In this document: positions 55,214-64,000 of the stretch, in pieces | Layout of the letters: every line of letters starts with the position of its first letter | Position numbering within the stretch: position 1 is the first letter of the stretch | NCBI RefSeq assembly: GCF_002900365.1 | Contig: NZ_CP025979.1 | Span: forward strand, 3,100,001-3,164,000 | Source: Escherichia marmotae | GTDB lineage: Bacteria > Pseudomonadota > Gammaproteobacteria > Enterobacterales > Enterobacteriaceae | DNA: 64,000 nucleotides | Reading direction: 5' to 3' | Program-made: the position numbers and the translations under genes | The notes under the pieces: model-generated | Told to the model about the DNA's origin: nothing | The model's database searches: none | Seen by the model: the letters and a program-made list of their open reading frames with translations, nothing else

Positions 55214-56707
55214 TCAGGCGCTTTTACCGTTGTTAAAGATGGCCAGTTCATCCCAGATTGCGTCAATATGCGCGACAACATCCGGATCTTTTTTGATAGG
55301 ACGCCCCCACTCACGCTGGGTTTCCCCTGGCCATTTATTCGTGGCATCCAGCCCCATTTTTGAACCCAGCCCGGAAACAGGCGAGGCAAAGTCCAGATAA
55401 TCAATAGGCGTATTTTCAACCAGCACCGTATCCCGCGCCGGGTCCATGCGGGTAGTAATCGCCCAAATCACATCGTTCCAGTCGCGTGCGTTGACATCAT
55501 CATCGCAGACGATCACAAATTTAGTGTACATAAACTGACGTAAGAACGACCAGACGCCCATCATGACGCGCTTTGCGTGTCCAGCGTACTGTTTTTTGAT
55601 CGTCACTACCGCCAGTCGATAAGAGCAGCCTTCCGGCGGCAGATAAAAATCAACAATTTCCGGGAACTGTTTTTGCAGAATCGGCACGAACACTTCGTTC
55701 AACGCCACGCCCAACACCGCAGGTTCATCTGGCGGACGACCGGTATAGGTGGAGTGGTAAATCGCATCTTCACGCTGGGTAATGTGCGTTACGGTAAAGA
55801 CAGGGAAGCTATCAACTTCATTATAGTAACCCGTGTGGTCACCATATGGGCCTTCTGCAGCCATCTCACCCGGGTCGATATACCCTTCCAGCACGATTTC
55901 TGCACTGGCAGGTACTTCGAGGTCATTAGAAATGCACTTCACCACTTCGGTTTTGGTGCCACGTAACAATCCGGCAAAGGCGTATTCCGACAACGTATCC
56001 GGCACTGGCGTCACCGCGCCGAGAATCGTCGCAGGATCAGCCCCCAGAGCAACAGAGATCGGAAAACGTTCACCCGGATGCGCCGCGCACCACTCCTGAT
56101 AATCCAGCGCACCGCCGCGGTGCGACAGCCAGCGCATAATCAGCTTGTTTTTACCAATCAACTGCTGGCGATAAATGCCAAGATTTTGCCGCTCTTTGTG
56201 CGGCCCCCGCGTCACCGTCAACCCCCAGGTAATCAACGGAGCAGCATCTTCCGGCCAGCAGGTCATAATGGGAATGCGGTTGAGATCGACATCATCACCA
56301 GAAACAATTTTTTGCTGACAGGGCGCACCACGTAACCGTTTCGTCGGCATGTTCAACACCTGCTTAAACTGCGGCAGCTTATCAAACAGATCGCGAAAGC
56401 CTTTTGGCGGCTCCGGTTCTTTCAGAAACGCTAATAATTTACCGACTTCTCGCAACGCCGAAACATCCTCTTGCCCCATACCCATAGCGACACGTTTCGG
56501 CGTACCAAACAGGTTGCACAGCACCGGCATTGAATAACCTTTAGGATTTTCAAACAACAGCGCAGGTCCACCGGCACGCAATGTGCGGTCGGCTATTTCA
56601 GTCATTTCCAGATGCGGATCCACCGGGAGCGTGATACGTTTTAGCTCACCCTGCTGTTCAAGCAAGGTCAGGAAGTCGCGTAAATCGTTATATTTCATGG
56701 CGTCCAT
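55214..56707 (-). CDS. ubiD: UbiD, 3-octaprenyl-4-hydroxybenzoate decarboxylase
   Basis: 497 residues, full length. Uses prenylated FMN (made by UbiX) to remove the carboxyl group in ubiquinone synthesis. Key segments: IPIMTCWPEDAAPLITWG (prFMN pocket), LEGYIDPGEMAAEGPYGDHTGYY with the catalytic E-R-E pair, and YTGRPPDEPAV. Divergent from rfaH. Confidence 0.98.
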   Translation of the reverse strand: MDAMKYNDLRDFLTLLEQQGELKRITLPVDPHLEMTEIADRTLRAGGPALLFENPKGYSMPVLCNLFGTPKRVAMGMGQEDVSALREVGKLLAFLKEPEPPKGFRDLFDKLPQFKQVLNMPTKRLRGAPCQQKIVSGDDVDLNRIPIMTCWPEDAAPLITWGLTVTRGPHKERQNLGIYRQQLIGKNKLIMRWLSHRGGALDYQEWCAAHPGERFPISVALGADPATILGAVTPVPDTLSEYAFAGLLRGTKTEVVKCISNDLEVPASAEIVLEGYIDPGEMAAEGPYGDHTGYYNEVDSFPVFTVTHITQREDAIYHSTYTGRPPDEPAVLGVALNEVFVPILQKQFPEIVDFYLPPEGCSYRLAVVTIKKQYAGHAKRVMMGVWSFLRQFMYTKFVIVCDDDVNARDWNDVIWAITTRMDPARDTVLVENTPIDYLDFASPVSGLGSKMGLDATNKWPGETQREWGRPIKKDPDVVAHIDAIWDELAIFNNGKSA

Positions 56708-56795
56708 TGTAGCCTCTTAATCTGCGCACATTATACGGCGTTCATCTTTACGATGCTGTAAATTTGTTAAATTAGCGTGAACTCAGGCGGTATAA

Positions 56796-58141
<1,346 letters not shown>

Positions 58142-58182
58142 CCTGCTCTCCATATGACAACCGCCCTGACGGGCGGTTGAAT

Positions 58183-58959
58183 TTATTCTTCAGTTTTTTC
58201 GCTTTCTGCTTCAGCGTCGTTTTCTTCTTCCCGGTTTCGACCTTTACCAACGTAAAAGCGTGAGAAGAAGACACCGATTTCAAACAGGCAGTACATCGGG
58301 ATCGCCAGCAGCGTTTGCGAGAAGACATCCGGCGGCGTCAGTAGCATCCCGACAACAAATGCGCCAACCAGCACATACGGGCGTTTTTTGCGTAAGTCTT
58401 CTGGAGAGGTAATCCCCATCCAGCACAGCAGCACAATTGCCACCGGTACTTCGAAGGAGACGCCAAACGCCATAAACAACGCCATAACGAAGCTTAAGTA
58501 GCTGGCGATGTCGGTGGACACCTGTACCCCTTCTGGCGCGGTATTGGCAAGGAAGCCAAATGCCAGCGGGAAGACCACAAAATAGGCAAACGCCATACCG
58601 ATATAAAACAGCAAAGAGCTGGAAACCAGCAACGGCACCACCAGACGACGTTCGTGCTTATACAGCGCGGGAGCGATAAACGCCCACACCTGATAGAGAA
58701 TCACCGGCGCTGACAGAATCAGCGACACCATAAAGGTCAACTTGATCGGCGTAAAGAACGGCGAGGCCACGTCGGTGGCGATCATCGTTGAACCTTGCGG
58801 CAACTGCTTGATCAACGGCGCGGATACCAGGTGATAGATATCATTGGCGAAATAGACCAGGCACAGAAATATCACGATCACCGCGATAATGCAGTTCAGC
58901 AGACGCTTACGCAGCTCAATCAGATGCGTGATAAGCGGTTGAGTATCTTCTACAGACAT
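58183..58959 (-). CDS. tatC: TatC, twin-arginine translocase receptor
   Basis: 258 residues, six membrane segments. Cytoplasmic N terminus with [10 protein letters not shown] (signal-peptide contact site). Binds the twin-arginine signal peptide together with TatB. Follows tatB by 2 bp. Confidence 0.98.
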
Positions 58960-58961
58960 GT

Positions 58962-59477
58962 TTACGGTTTATCACTCGATGAAGGGGAAGATGCAGCGGT
59001 TTTCGGTTCAGCATCCGCAGCAGGTTTTACCACCGGCTCCGGCGTGGCTTCTGGCTTCTGTTCCGGCGAGCTGGCCTGAGTTTCCGCAGCGGCAGGCGTG
59101 ACGCCTTCATGCGCAGCCTCATTGTCTTTCACCACCGGGTTATGGATGGTGTGCGCTTCATCACTCACCTTTTCAGGATCGTTTGCGACGTAGGAACGTT
59201 TCATCGACTCCGCGGCCTGGCGCAGTTCATCCATCGACGCTTTCAGTTCGGGCGTCAGGTTAGTGAGACTCGCCTTTTCAACCTTTTTCAGGCTGTCCTG
59301 AAACTCCTGGAGTTTTAACTCCTGGGTCAGTTCGTTCTGCACCGTTGTCGCCAGTGAACGCAACGCACGAATCCAGCCCGCTACCGTTTTTACCGCCACA
59401 GGCAATCGTTGCGGCCCCAGAACGACGAGGCCGATGATGAATACCAATAGCAGTTCGCTAAAACCGATATCAAACAC
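58962..59477 (-). CDS. tatB: TatB, twin-arginine translocase subunit
   Basis: 171 residues. N-terminal membrane helix ([17 protein letters not shown]), amphipathic helix ([19 protein letters not shown]) and a long, acidic, Pro/Ala-rich disordered tail. Forms the substrate receptor complex with TatC. Confidence 0.98.
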
Positions 59478-59480
59478 GGA

Positions 59481-59750
59481 TTACACCTGCTCTTTATCGT
59501 GGCGCTTCGCGTCTTCTGTTTTAGCCTGTTCCTGGTTCGTATCCGCCTGCTTATCGACGATAGTTTTCGCAGTAAAATCAGCATCCTGACTGGTTTTATC
59601 CTGCTTTGGTTCATCATCGCTCATTGCTTTTTTAAAGCCTTTGATCGACGCACCAAGATCGGAACCGATGGAGCCGAGCTTTTTGGTGCCAAAAAGCAGT
59701 ACAACGATGACGGCAATAATCAATAACTGCCAAATACTGATACCACCCAT
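59481..59750 (-). CDS. tatA: TatA, twin-arginine translocase pore subunit
   Basis: 89 residues from MGGISIWQLLIIAVIVVLLF (ATG 59750). Short membrane helix, FGTKKLGSIGSDLGASIKGFKKAM amphipathic helix and charged tail. Oligomerises to pass folded proteins across the inner membrane. First gene of tatABC(D); 79 bp after ubiB. Confidence 0.98.
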   Translation of the reverse strand: MGGISIWQLLIIAVIVVLLFGTKKLGSIGSDLGASIKGFKKAMSDDEPKQDKTSQDADFTAKTIVDKQADTNQEQAKTEDAKRHDKEQV

Positions 59751-59828
59751 ACATGTTCCTCTGTGGTAGATGATGATTAAACAAGGCCGCATTATACGTT
59801 ACACGGCCCGCCTTGAGCGATGAAAAAA

Positions 59829-61469
59829 TCAGCGTGTTTTGCGCCAACCGACAAACCAGGCGCTCAGCCCCCCCGCCATTAACCAGGCGGGCATCAACCC
59901 AAATTCAGGTCGACTGACCAACAAGAATGTGCCACTTAATACTAATGTCGCACCAATTCCGAGAAAATAACGGGATTGTCCCTGACGCACATGATTCGAC
60001 TGTAACTCGCGCGCAATCTTATCAACACTGTGCTGTAAATACTTGCCCTGGCGCAAACTGTCATAAACCAATTCAGGCAGTTCTGGCATTTTTTCGATCC
60101 AGAACGGCGCTTTTTCCTTAAAGGCTCTCACCAGCGCAGGAATACCAACCTGATCTTTAATCCACGATTCAAGGAAGGGTTTTGCAGTTTTCCATAAATC
60201 GAGCTGTGGATAAAGTTGCCGTCCAACGCCTTCGATATAGAGCAACGTTTTCTGAAGTAACACCAGTTGCGGCTGCACTTCCATGTTGAATCGACGCGCC
60301 GTATTAAACAGATTTAACAGCACATGTCCAAACGAAATTTCCGCCAGCGGTTTTTCAAAGATAGGCTCGCACACGGTACGAATGGCAAATTCAAAATCTT
60401 CCACGTTGGTATCTGGCGGCACCCAGCCTGAATCAACGTGCAACTCCGCCACTTTGCGATAGTCACGGTTAAAGAAGGCGATAAAGTTTTCCGCCAGATA
60501 GCGTTTATCTTCTTTGTTTAGCGAGCCAACAATCCCGCAATCAATACCGATATACTTCGGGTTTTCCGGGTGTTCGAAGCTTACGAAGATGTTGCCTGGG
60601 TGCATGTCGGCATGGAAAAAACTGTCACGGAAGACCTGAGTAAAAAACACCTGCACGCCGCGTTCCGCCAGCAATTTCATGTTGGTGCCGTTTTTCTCCA
60701 GCGCCGCGACATCAGAAACCGGAATGCCGTAGATGCGCTCCATCACCATCATCCCTTCGCTGCAATAGTCAGGGTAAACTTCCGGAATGTAGAGCATCGG
60801 GCTGTTTTCAAAATTGCGCCGCAACTGGATTGCGTTAGCGGATTCCCGCAACAAATTCAGTTCGTCGATCAACGTTTTCTCGTACTCGCGAACCACTTCA
60901 GTTGGGCGCAGACGACGTCCATCCGGCAGTAAGCGCGGCACCCAGCGGGCGAGACGATAAATAAGTTTCAGGTCCGCTTTAATAACCGGCAAAATATCCG
61001 GGCGGATAACTTTAATCACCACCTCTTTGCCATTCGATTTCAGCCGCGCAGTATGTACCTGCGCAACGGAAGCCGATGCCAGGGGCGTAATGTCAAAATC
61101 ATCAAACCACGCTTCCACCGGCAAGCCGCCCATCGCCGCTTCAATTTGTGCTTTCGCCAGTTTGCCATCAAACGGTGCGACTTTGTCCTGCAATAACGCC
61201 AGTTGGTCGGCAATATTCGGCGGGAAAAGATCGCGGCGGGTCGATAACATCTGCCCAAACTTGATCCATACAGGACCCAGTTCTTGCAGCGCCAGTCGTA
61301 GCCGCTCGCCTAATGGTTTATCTTTATGCCGATTCGGCATCCAGAACAATGAGTATCGCCATAACCGCAGCGGCAAAGTGATACGCATTTTAGGAATCAG
61401 TTCATCAAGTCCGTAGCTTAAAAAAGTGCGAATGATGAAATACAGGCGCCGTACTTCACCTGGCGTCAT
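59829..61469 (-). CDS. ubiB: UbiB, ubiquinone biosynthesis ATPase/kinase-like protein
   Basis: 546 residues, UbiB/COQ8 atypical kinase family. KxGQ-type motif in WIKFGQMLSTRRDLFPP, ATP-binding ALASASVAQVHTA, HADMHPGN and GIDCGIVG (metal Asp). Two membrane segments at the C terminus (YFLGIGATLVLSGTFLLV, AWLMAGGLSAWFV). Required for ubiquinone made aerobically. The ubiJ stop overlaps its start by 1 nt. Confidence 0.98.
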   Translation of the reverse strand: MTPGEVRRLYFIIRTFLSYGLDELIPKMRITLPLRLWRYSLFWMPNRHKDKPLGERLRLALQELGPVWIKFGQMLSTRRDLFPPNIADQLALLQDKVAPFDGKLAKAQIEAAMGGLPVEAWFDDFDITPLASASVAQVHTARLKSNGKEVVIKVIRPDILPVIKADLKLIYRLARWVPRLLPDGRRLRPTEVVREYEKTLIDELNLLRESANAIQLRRNFENSPMLYIPEVYPDYCSEGMMVMERIYGIPVSDVAALEKNGTNMKLLAERGVQVFFTQVFRDSFFHADMHPGNIFVSFEHPENPKYIGIDCGIVGSLNKEDKRYLAENFIAFFNRDYRKVAELHVDSGWVPPDTNVEDFEFAIRTVCEPIFEKPLAEISFGHVLLNLFNTARRFNMEVQPQLVLLQKTLLYIEGVGRQLYPQLDLWKTAKPFLESWIKDQVGIPALVRAFKEKAPFWIEKMPELPELVYDSLRQGKYLQHSVDKIARELQSNHVRQGQSRYFLGIGATLVLSGTFLLVSRPEFGLMPAWLMAGGLSAWFVGWRKTR

Positions 61470-62074
61470 TAAACTGCCTCCAGTTTTTCCAGCCGTTTGG
61501 TTAGCGCATCAACGGCACGTTCAACGGCGGCTGTCTCTTCCGCAAACCAGGCCACTTCAAGCGGACCTGGCGCCATACGCCACTCTTCGGTAATTGCTTC
61601 AGCCACATAACGTTGCTGGCGTTTAATACCGTGATGCAGGAACTTCGCGCCACCACGCAGGGCTTTGCTGATGCCTTCGGCAGCGATATCACCAGTATAA
61701 GGAGCCAGCAGCTCCGCTGGGTCAAACTCCGCGAGATCTGCCAGCGCAACGAAGTTCTGTACTACCTGAATATCGCCCTGCACTTCCAGCTCGCCGCTGC
61801 GGATTAACGCGGCAAGCTGCTGGCGATCGCGGAGTTTCGGTAACACGCTGGCATAAGCAATGACGGTGCAATCAGCATCACCCGCCCATTCTCCCAGAAC
61901 ATCGACCTGACGTTCGCTAAATACCAAAATCAGCGAGGTCGAAAAGCCTTTTACCTCTATGCGCAATACTTTGCCCAACAGACGCGAGCGGGCAGTTTTC
62001 AGCGCGGGTGAGCGATACAGGAAGGTGTTGAGCAGACTTTCTATTCCTGCCGTCACTAAAGGTTTAAAAGGCAT
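61469..62074 (-). CDS. ubiJ: UbiJ, ubiquinone biosynthesis accessory factor
   Basis: 201 residues from MPFKPLVTAGIESLLN (ATG 62074). N-terminal SCP2-like lipid-binding domain (LRIEVKGFSTSLILVFSE) and C-terminal coiled coil (AVERAVDALTKRLEKLEAV). It scaffolds the aerobic Ubi complex with UbiK. In E. coli the 3' part of this gene has also been reported to encode a small RNA, EsrE, which I cannot delimit here. Confidence 0.96.
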   Translation of the reverse strand: MPFKPLVTAGIESLLNTFLYRSPALKTARSRLLGKVLRIEVKGFSTSLILVFSERQVDVLGEWAGDADCTVIAYASVLPKLRDRQQLAALIRSGELEVQGDIQVVQNFVALADLAEFDPAELLAPYTGDIAAEGISKALRGGAKFLHHGIKRQQRYVAEAITEEWRMAPGPLEVAWFAEETAAVERAVDALTKRLEKLEAV

Positions 62075-62087
62075 AGTCGTACTCCTG

Positions 62088-62843
62088 TCAGAACTTATAA
62101 CCACGGTGCAGCGCCACAACGCCAGCCGTCAGGTTGTAATAATCGACACTTTCGAATCCGGCATCTTGCATCATGGCTTTCAGGGTATCCTGATCGGGAT
62201 GCATACGGATGGATTCTGCCAGATAACGGTAGCTGTCGGCGTCATTCGCCACCAGCGAGCCAATACGCGGCAACACATGGAAGGAGTAAGCGTCATAAGC
62301 TTTGCTTAGCGGCTCGATAATCGGCTTCGAGAACTCAAGCACCAGCAGACGACCGCCGGGTTTCAGCACGCGATACATCGAACGCAGCGCTTTATCTTTG
62401 TCAGTGACGTTACGCAGACCAAACGAAATGGTGATGCAATCAAAGGTGTTATCCGGGAACGGTAGAGCCTCGGCATTTGCCTGAACATACTCAACGTTGC
62501 CAATCACGCCGATATTACGCAGCTTCTCGCGCCCCATTTTGAGCATGGATTCATTGATATCAGCGAGGACCACTTTGCCAGTTTCACCGACCAGGCGGGA
62601 GAATTTCGCCGTCAGATCGCCAGTGCCGCCAGCCAGATCCAGCACGGTCTGCCCACGGCGTACGCCGCTACAATCGATCGTGAATCGCTTCCACAAACGA
62701 TGAATACCAAAGGACATCAAATCGTTCATGACATCGTATTTCGATGCCACGGAATGGAAAACGTGGGCGACCATGTCCGCTTTTTGTTCCTTCGCGACGG
62801 TCTGAAAACCAAAGTGCGTCGTTTCTTGTGACTTATCCACCAT
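62088..62843 (-). CDS. ubiE: UbiE, ubiquinone/menaquinone C-methyltransferase
   Basis: 251 residues. SAM-dependent methyltransferase with motif [33 protein letters not shown] and [10 protein letters not shown]. Methylates both the ubiquinone precursor and demethylmenaquinone. First of the ubiE-ubiJ-ubiB genes, 13 bp before ubiJ. Confidence 0.98.
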
Positions 62844-62937
62844 CTCAATGCCTGCTCATCAAAAAATTGTTCCAGAAGTGTAACAGATTGGGCGTCGTTG
62901 CCCTAGATTTCTACCCGGCTTAGCTACCCCTAATGGG

Positions 62938-64000
62938 CTAACGCGATTGCTGATTATATTCATCATCACGTTGATAAGCTTCACCATTCGGCTGCTCCGG
63001 AACCGACCGCAATCGGTACTCTTCGTCCTGGCTTACCGCCTGATCGGCCAAATCCGGATTAATCTCGCGTTTAATTTCTACCCCTAAACCACGAAACGCT
63101 TCTGCCTGCGCCAGCACATTTCCGCGACCTGAAGAAAGTTTTTTCATCGCCTGGCGATAGTTATCCTGCGCTTTATCCAGACTTTGACCAATCGCAGACA
63201 TATCATCAACAAACAGGCGCATTTTGTCGTACAGCTTGCTGGCACGATCAGCGATTTGCTGGGCGTTACGGCTTTGATGCTCATAACGCCACAGGTTGGC
63301 GATAGTACGCAACGCCACCAGCAGCGTGGTGGGGCTAACCAGCATAATATTGTTTTTCAACGCTTCGGTGATTAGCTCCGGCTGCCTGTCCAGCGCCAGT
63401 AAGAATGCCGGTTCGACGGGGATAAACATCAGCACGTAATCCAGGGTTCTTAACCCCGGAAGCTGCTGATAATCTTTACGCCCCAACAAGCGGATATGGT
63501 TACGCACCGACGCGATATGTTCCTGCAATGCGCTTTCGCGGGTGTAGTCGTCTTCCGCATTGAAGTAGCGTTCATAAGCGACCAGCGTCATTTTGGCGTC
63601 GATAACCACATCTTTCCCCTGTGGTAAGCGCACGATGACATCTGGTTGCATCCGCGAGCGGGCATCATTCTCGATGCTGACCTGGGTTTCATATTCATAC
63701 CCCTCACGCAACCCGGAAGCCTCCAGTACTCGCGTTAATACCACTTCGCCCCAGTTACCCTGGGTTTTATTGTCGCCTTTTAGCGCCCGTGTCAGGTTGA
63801 TTGCTTCCTGGGCCATTTGGGCGTTGAGTTGTTGGAGATTGCGAATTTCGTGGGTCAGGGTATGGCGTTCTTGTGCTTCTTTACCAAAACTGTCCTGAAC
63901 CTGACGGCGAAAACCATCCAGTTGTTCACGCAGCGGCGACAAAAGGCTGTTCAGACTCTGGCGATTTTGTTCATCAACCCGGCGATTGCTGTGTTCAAAA
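62938..64000 (-). CDS. rmuC: RmuC (5' end beyond the window)
   Basis: C-terminal ~354 residues of RmuC; the frame stays open to the window edge. Coiled-coil segment (EQLDGFRRQVQDSFGKEAQERHTLTHEI) followed by the RmuC nuclease-like domain (DVIVRLPQGKDVVIDAKMTLVAYERYF, PD-(D/E)xK type). The full E. coli protein is about 475 aa. It limits recombination at inverted repeats. Confidence 0.95.
   Translation of the reverse strand, partial: FEHSNRRVDEQNRQSLNSLLSPLREQLDGFRRQVQDSFGKEAQERHTLTHEIRNLQQLNAQMAQEAINLTRALKGDNKTQGNWGEVVLTRVLEASGLREGYEYETQVSIENDARSRMQPDVIVRLPQGKDVVIDAKMTLVAYERYFNAEDDYTRESALQEHIASVRNHIRLLGRKDYQQLPGLRTLDYVLMFIPVEPAFLLALDRQPELITEALKNNIMLVSPTTLLVALRTIANLWRYEHQSRNAQQIADRASKLYDKMRLFVDDMSAIGQSLDKAQDNYRQAMKKLSSGRGNVLAQAEAFRGLGVEIKREINPDLADQAVSQDEEYRLRSVPEQPNGEAYQRDDEYNQQSR

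Overview
The window is chromosomal DNA of Escherichia coli or a very close relative, but not a K-12-type strain. The backbone genes (rmuC-ubiEJB-tatABCD-rfaH-ubiD-fre-fadAB-pepQ-yigZ-trkH-hemG-rrn-mobBA-yihD-srkA-dsbA-yihF-yihG-polA-spf-engB-csrC-yihI-hemN-glnGLA-typA and, further on, yihX-yihY-dtd-yiiD-yiiE) have the gene order, lengths and sequence I know from E. coli. All comparisons to K-12 or Salmonella are from memory and were not computed.

Layout. 1-3436: yiiE and an apparently intact IS66-family element (ISCro1-like, 467-3165, 8-bp target duplication). 3437-6322: yiiD, dtd, yihY, yihX. 6463-15006: an accessory cluster of eight genes that occupies the place of the K-12 sulfoquinovose (yihO-yihW) cluster. 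It keeps homologues of the YihT aldolase, YihU reductase, YihV kinase and YihW repressor plus an epimerase. It lacks the YihQ glucosidase, YihS isomerase, OmpL and YihO/YihP, and has instead a zinc alcohol dehydrogenase and two unrelated MFS transporters. 15252-22037: a second accessory operon related to Salmonella STM4015-STM4011: a leucine-rich-repeat protein, an ATP-grasp enzyme, an alkaline-phosphatase-fold hydrolase and two radical SAM proteins, followed by a HAD phosphatase. No function is known to me. An IS3-group element (17146-18389) has inserted exactly where the ATP-grasp gene stops and the hydrolase gene starts.

22081-41330: backbone: typA, the glnALG nitrogen regulon with its NtrC sites and sigma-54 promoter, yshB, hemN, a small unlisted ORF, yihI, CsrC RNA, engB, Spot 42 RNA (with SpfP), polA, yihG, yihF, dsbA-srkA, yihD and mobAB. 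41346-46725: a complete rRNA operon on the minus strand at the rrnA locus (between mobB and hemG), whose spacer carries tRNA-Glu(UUC) instead of the tRNA-Ile/tRNA-Ala pair that K-12 rrnA has. 46775-64000: hemG, trkH, yigZ-pepQ, fadBA with its FadR operator, fre, ubiD, rfaH, tatDCBA, ubiB-ubiJ-ubiE and the 3' part of rmuC.

The two most interesting regions are the variant sulfo-sugar-like cluster and the radical SAM/ATP-grasp/LRR operon. Both lie between yihX and typA, which therefore behaves as a variable locus.
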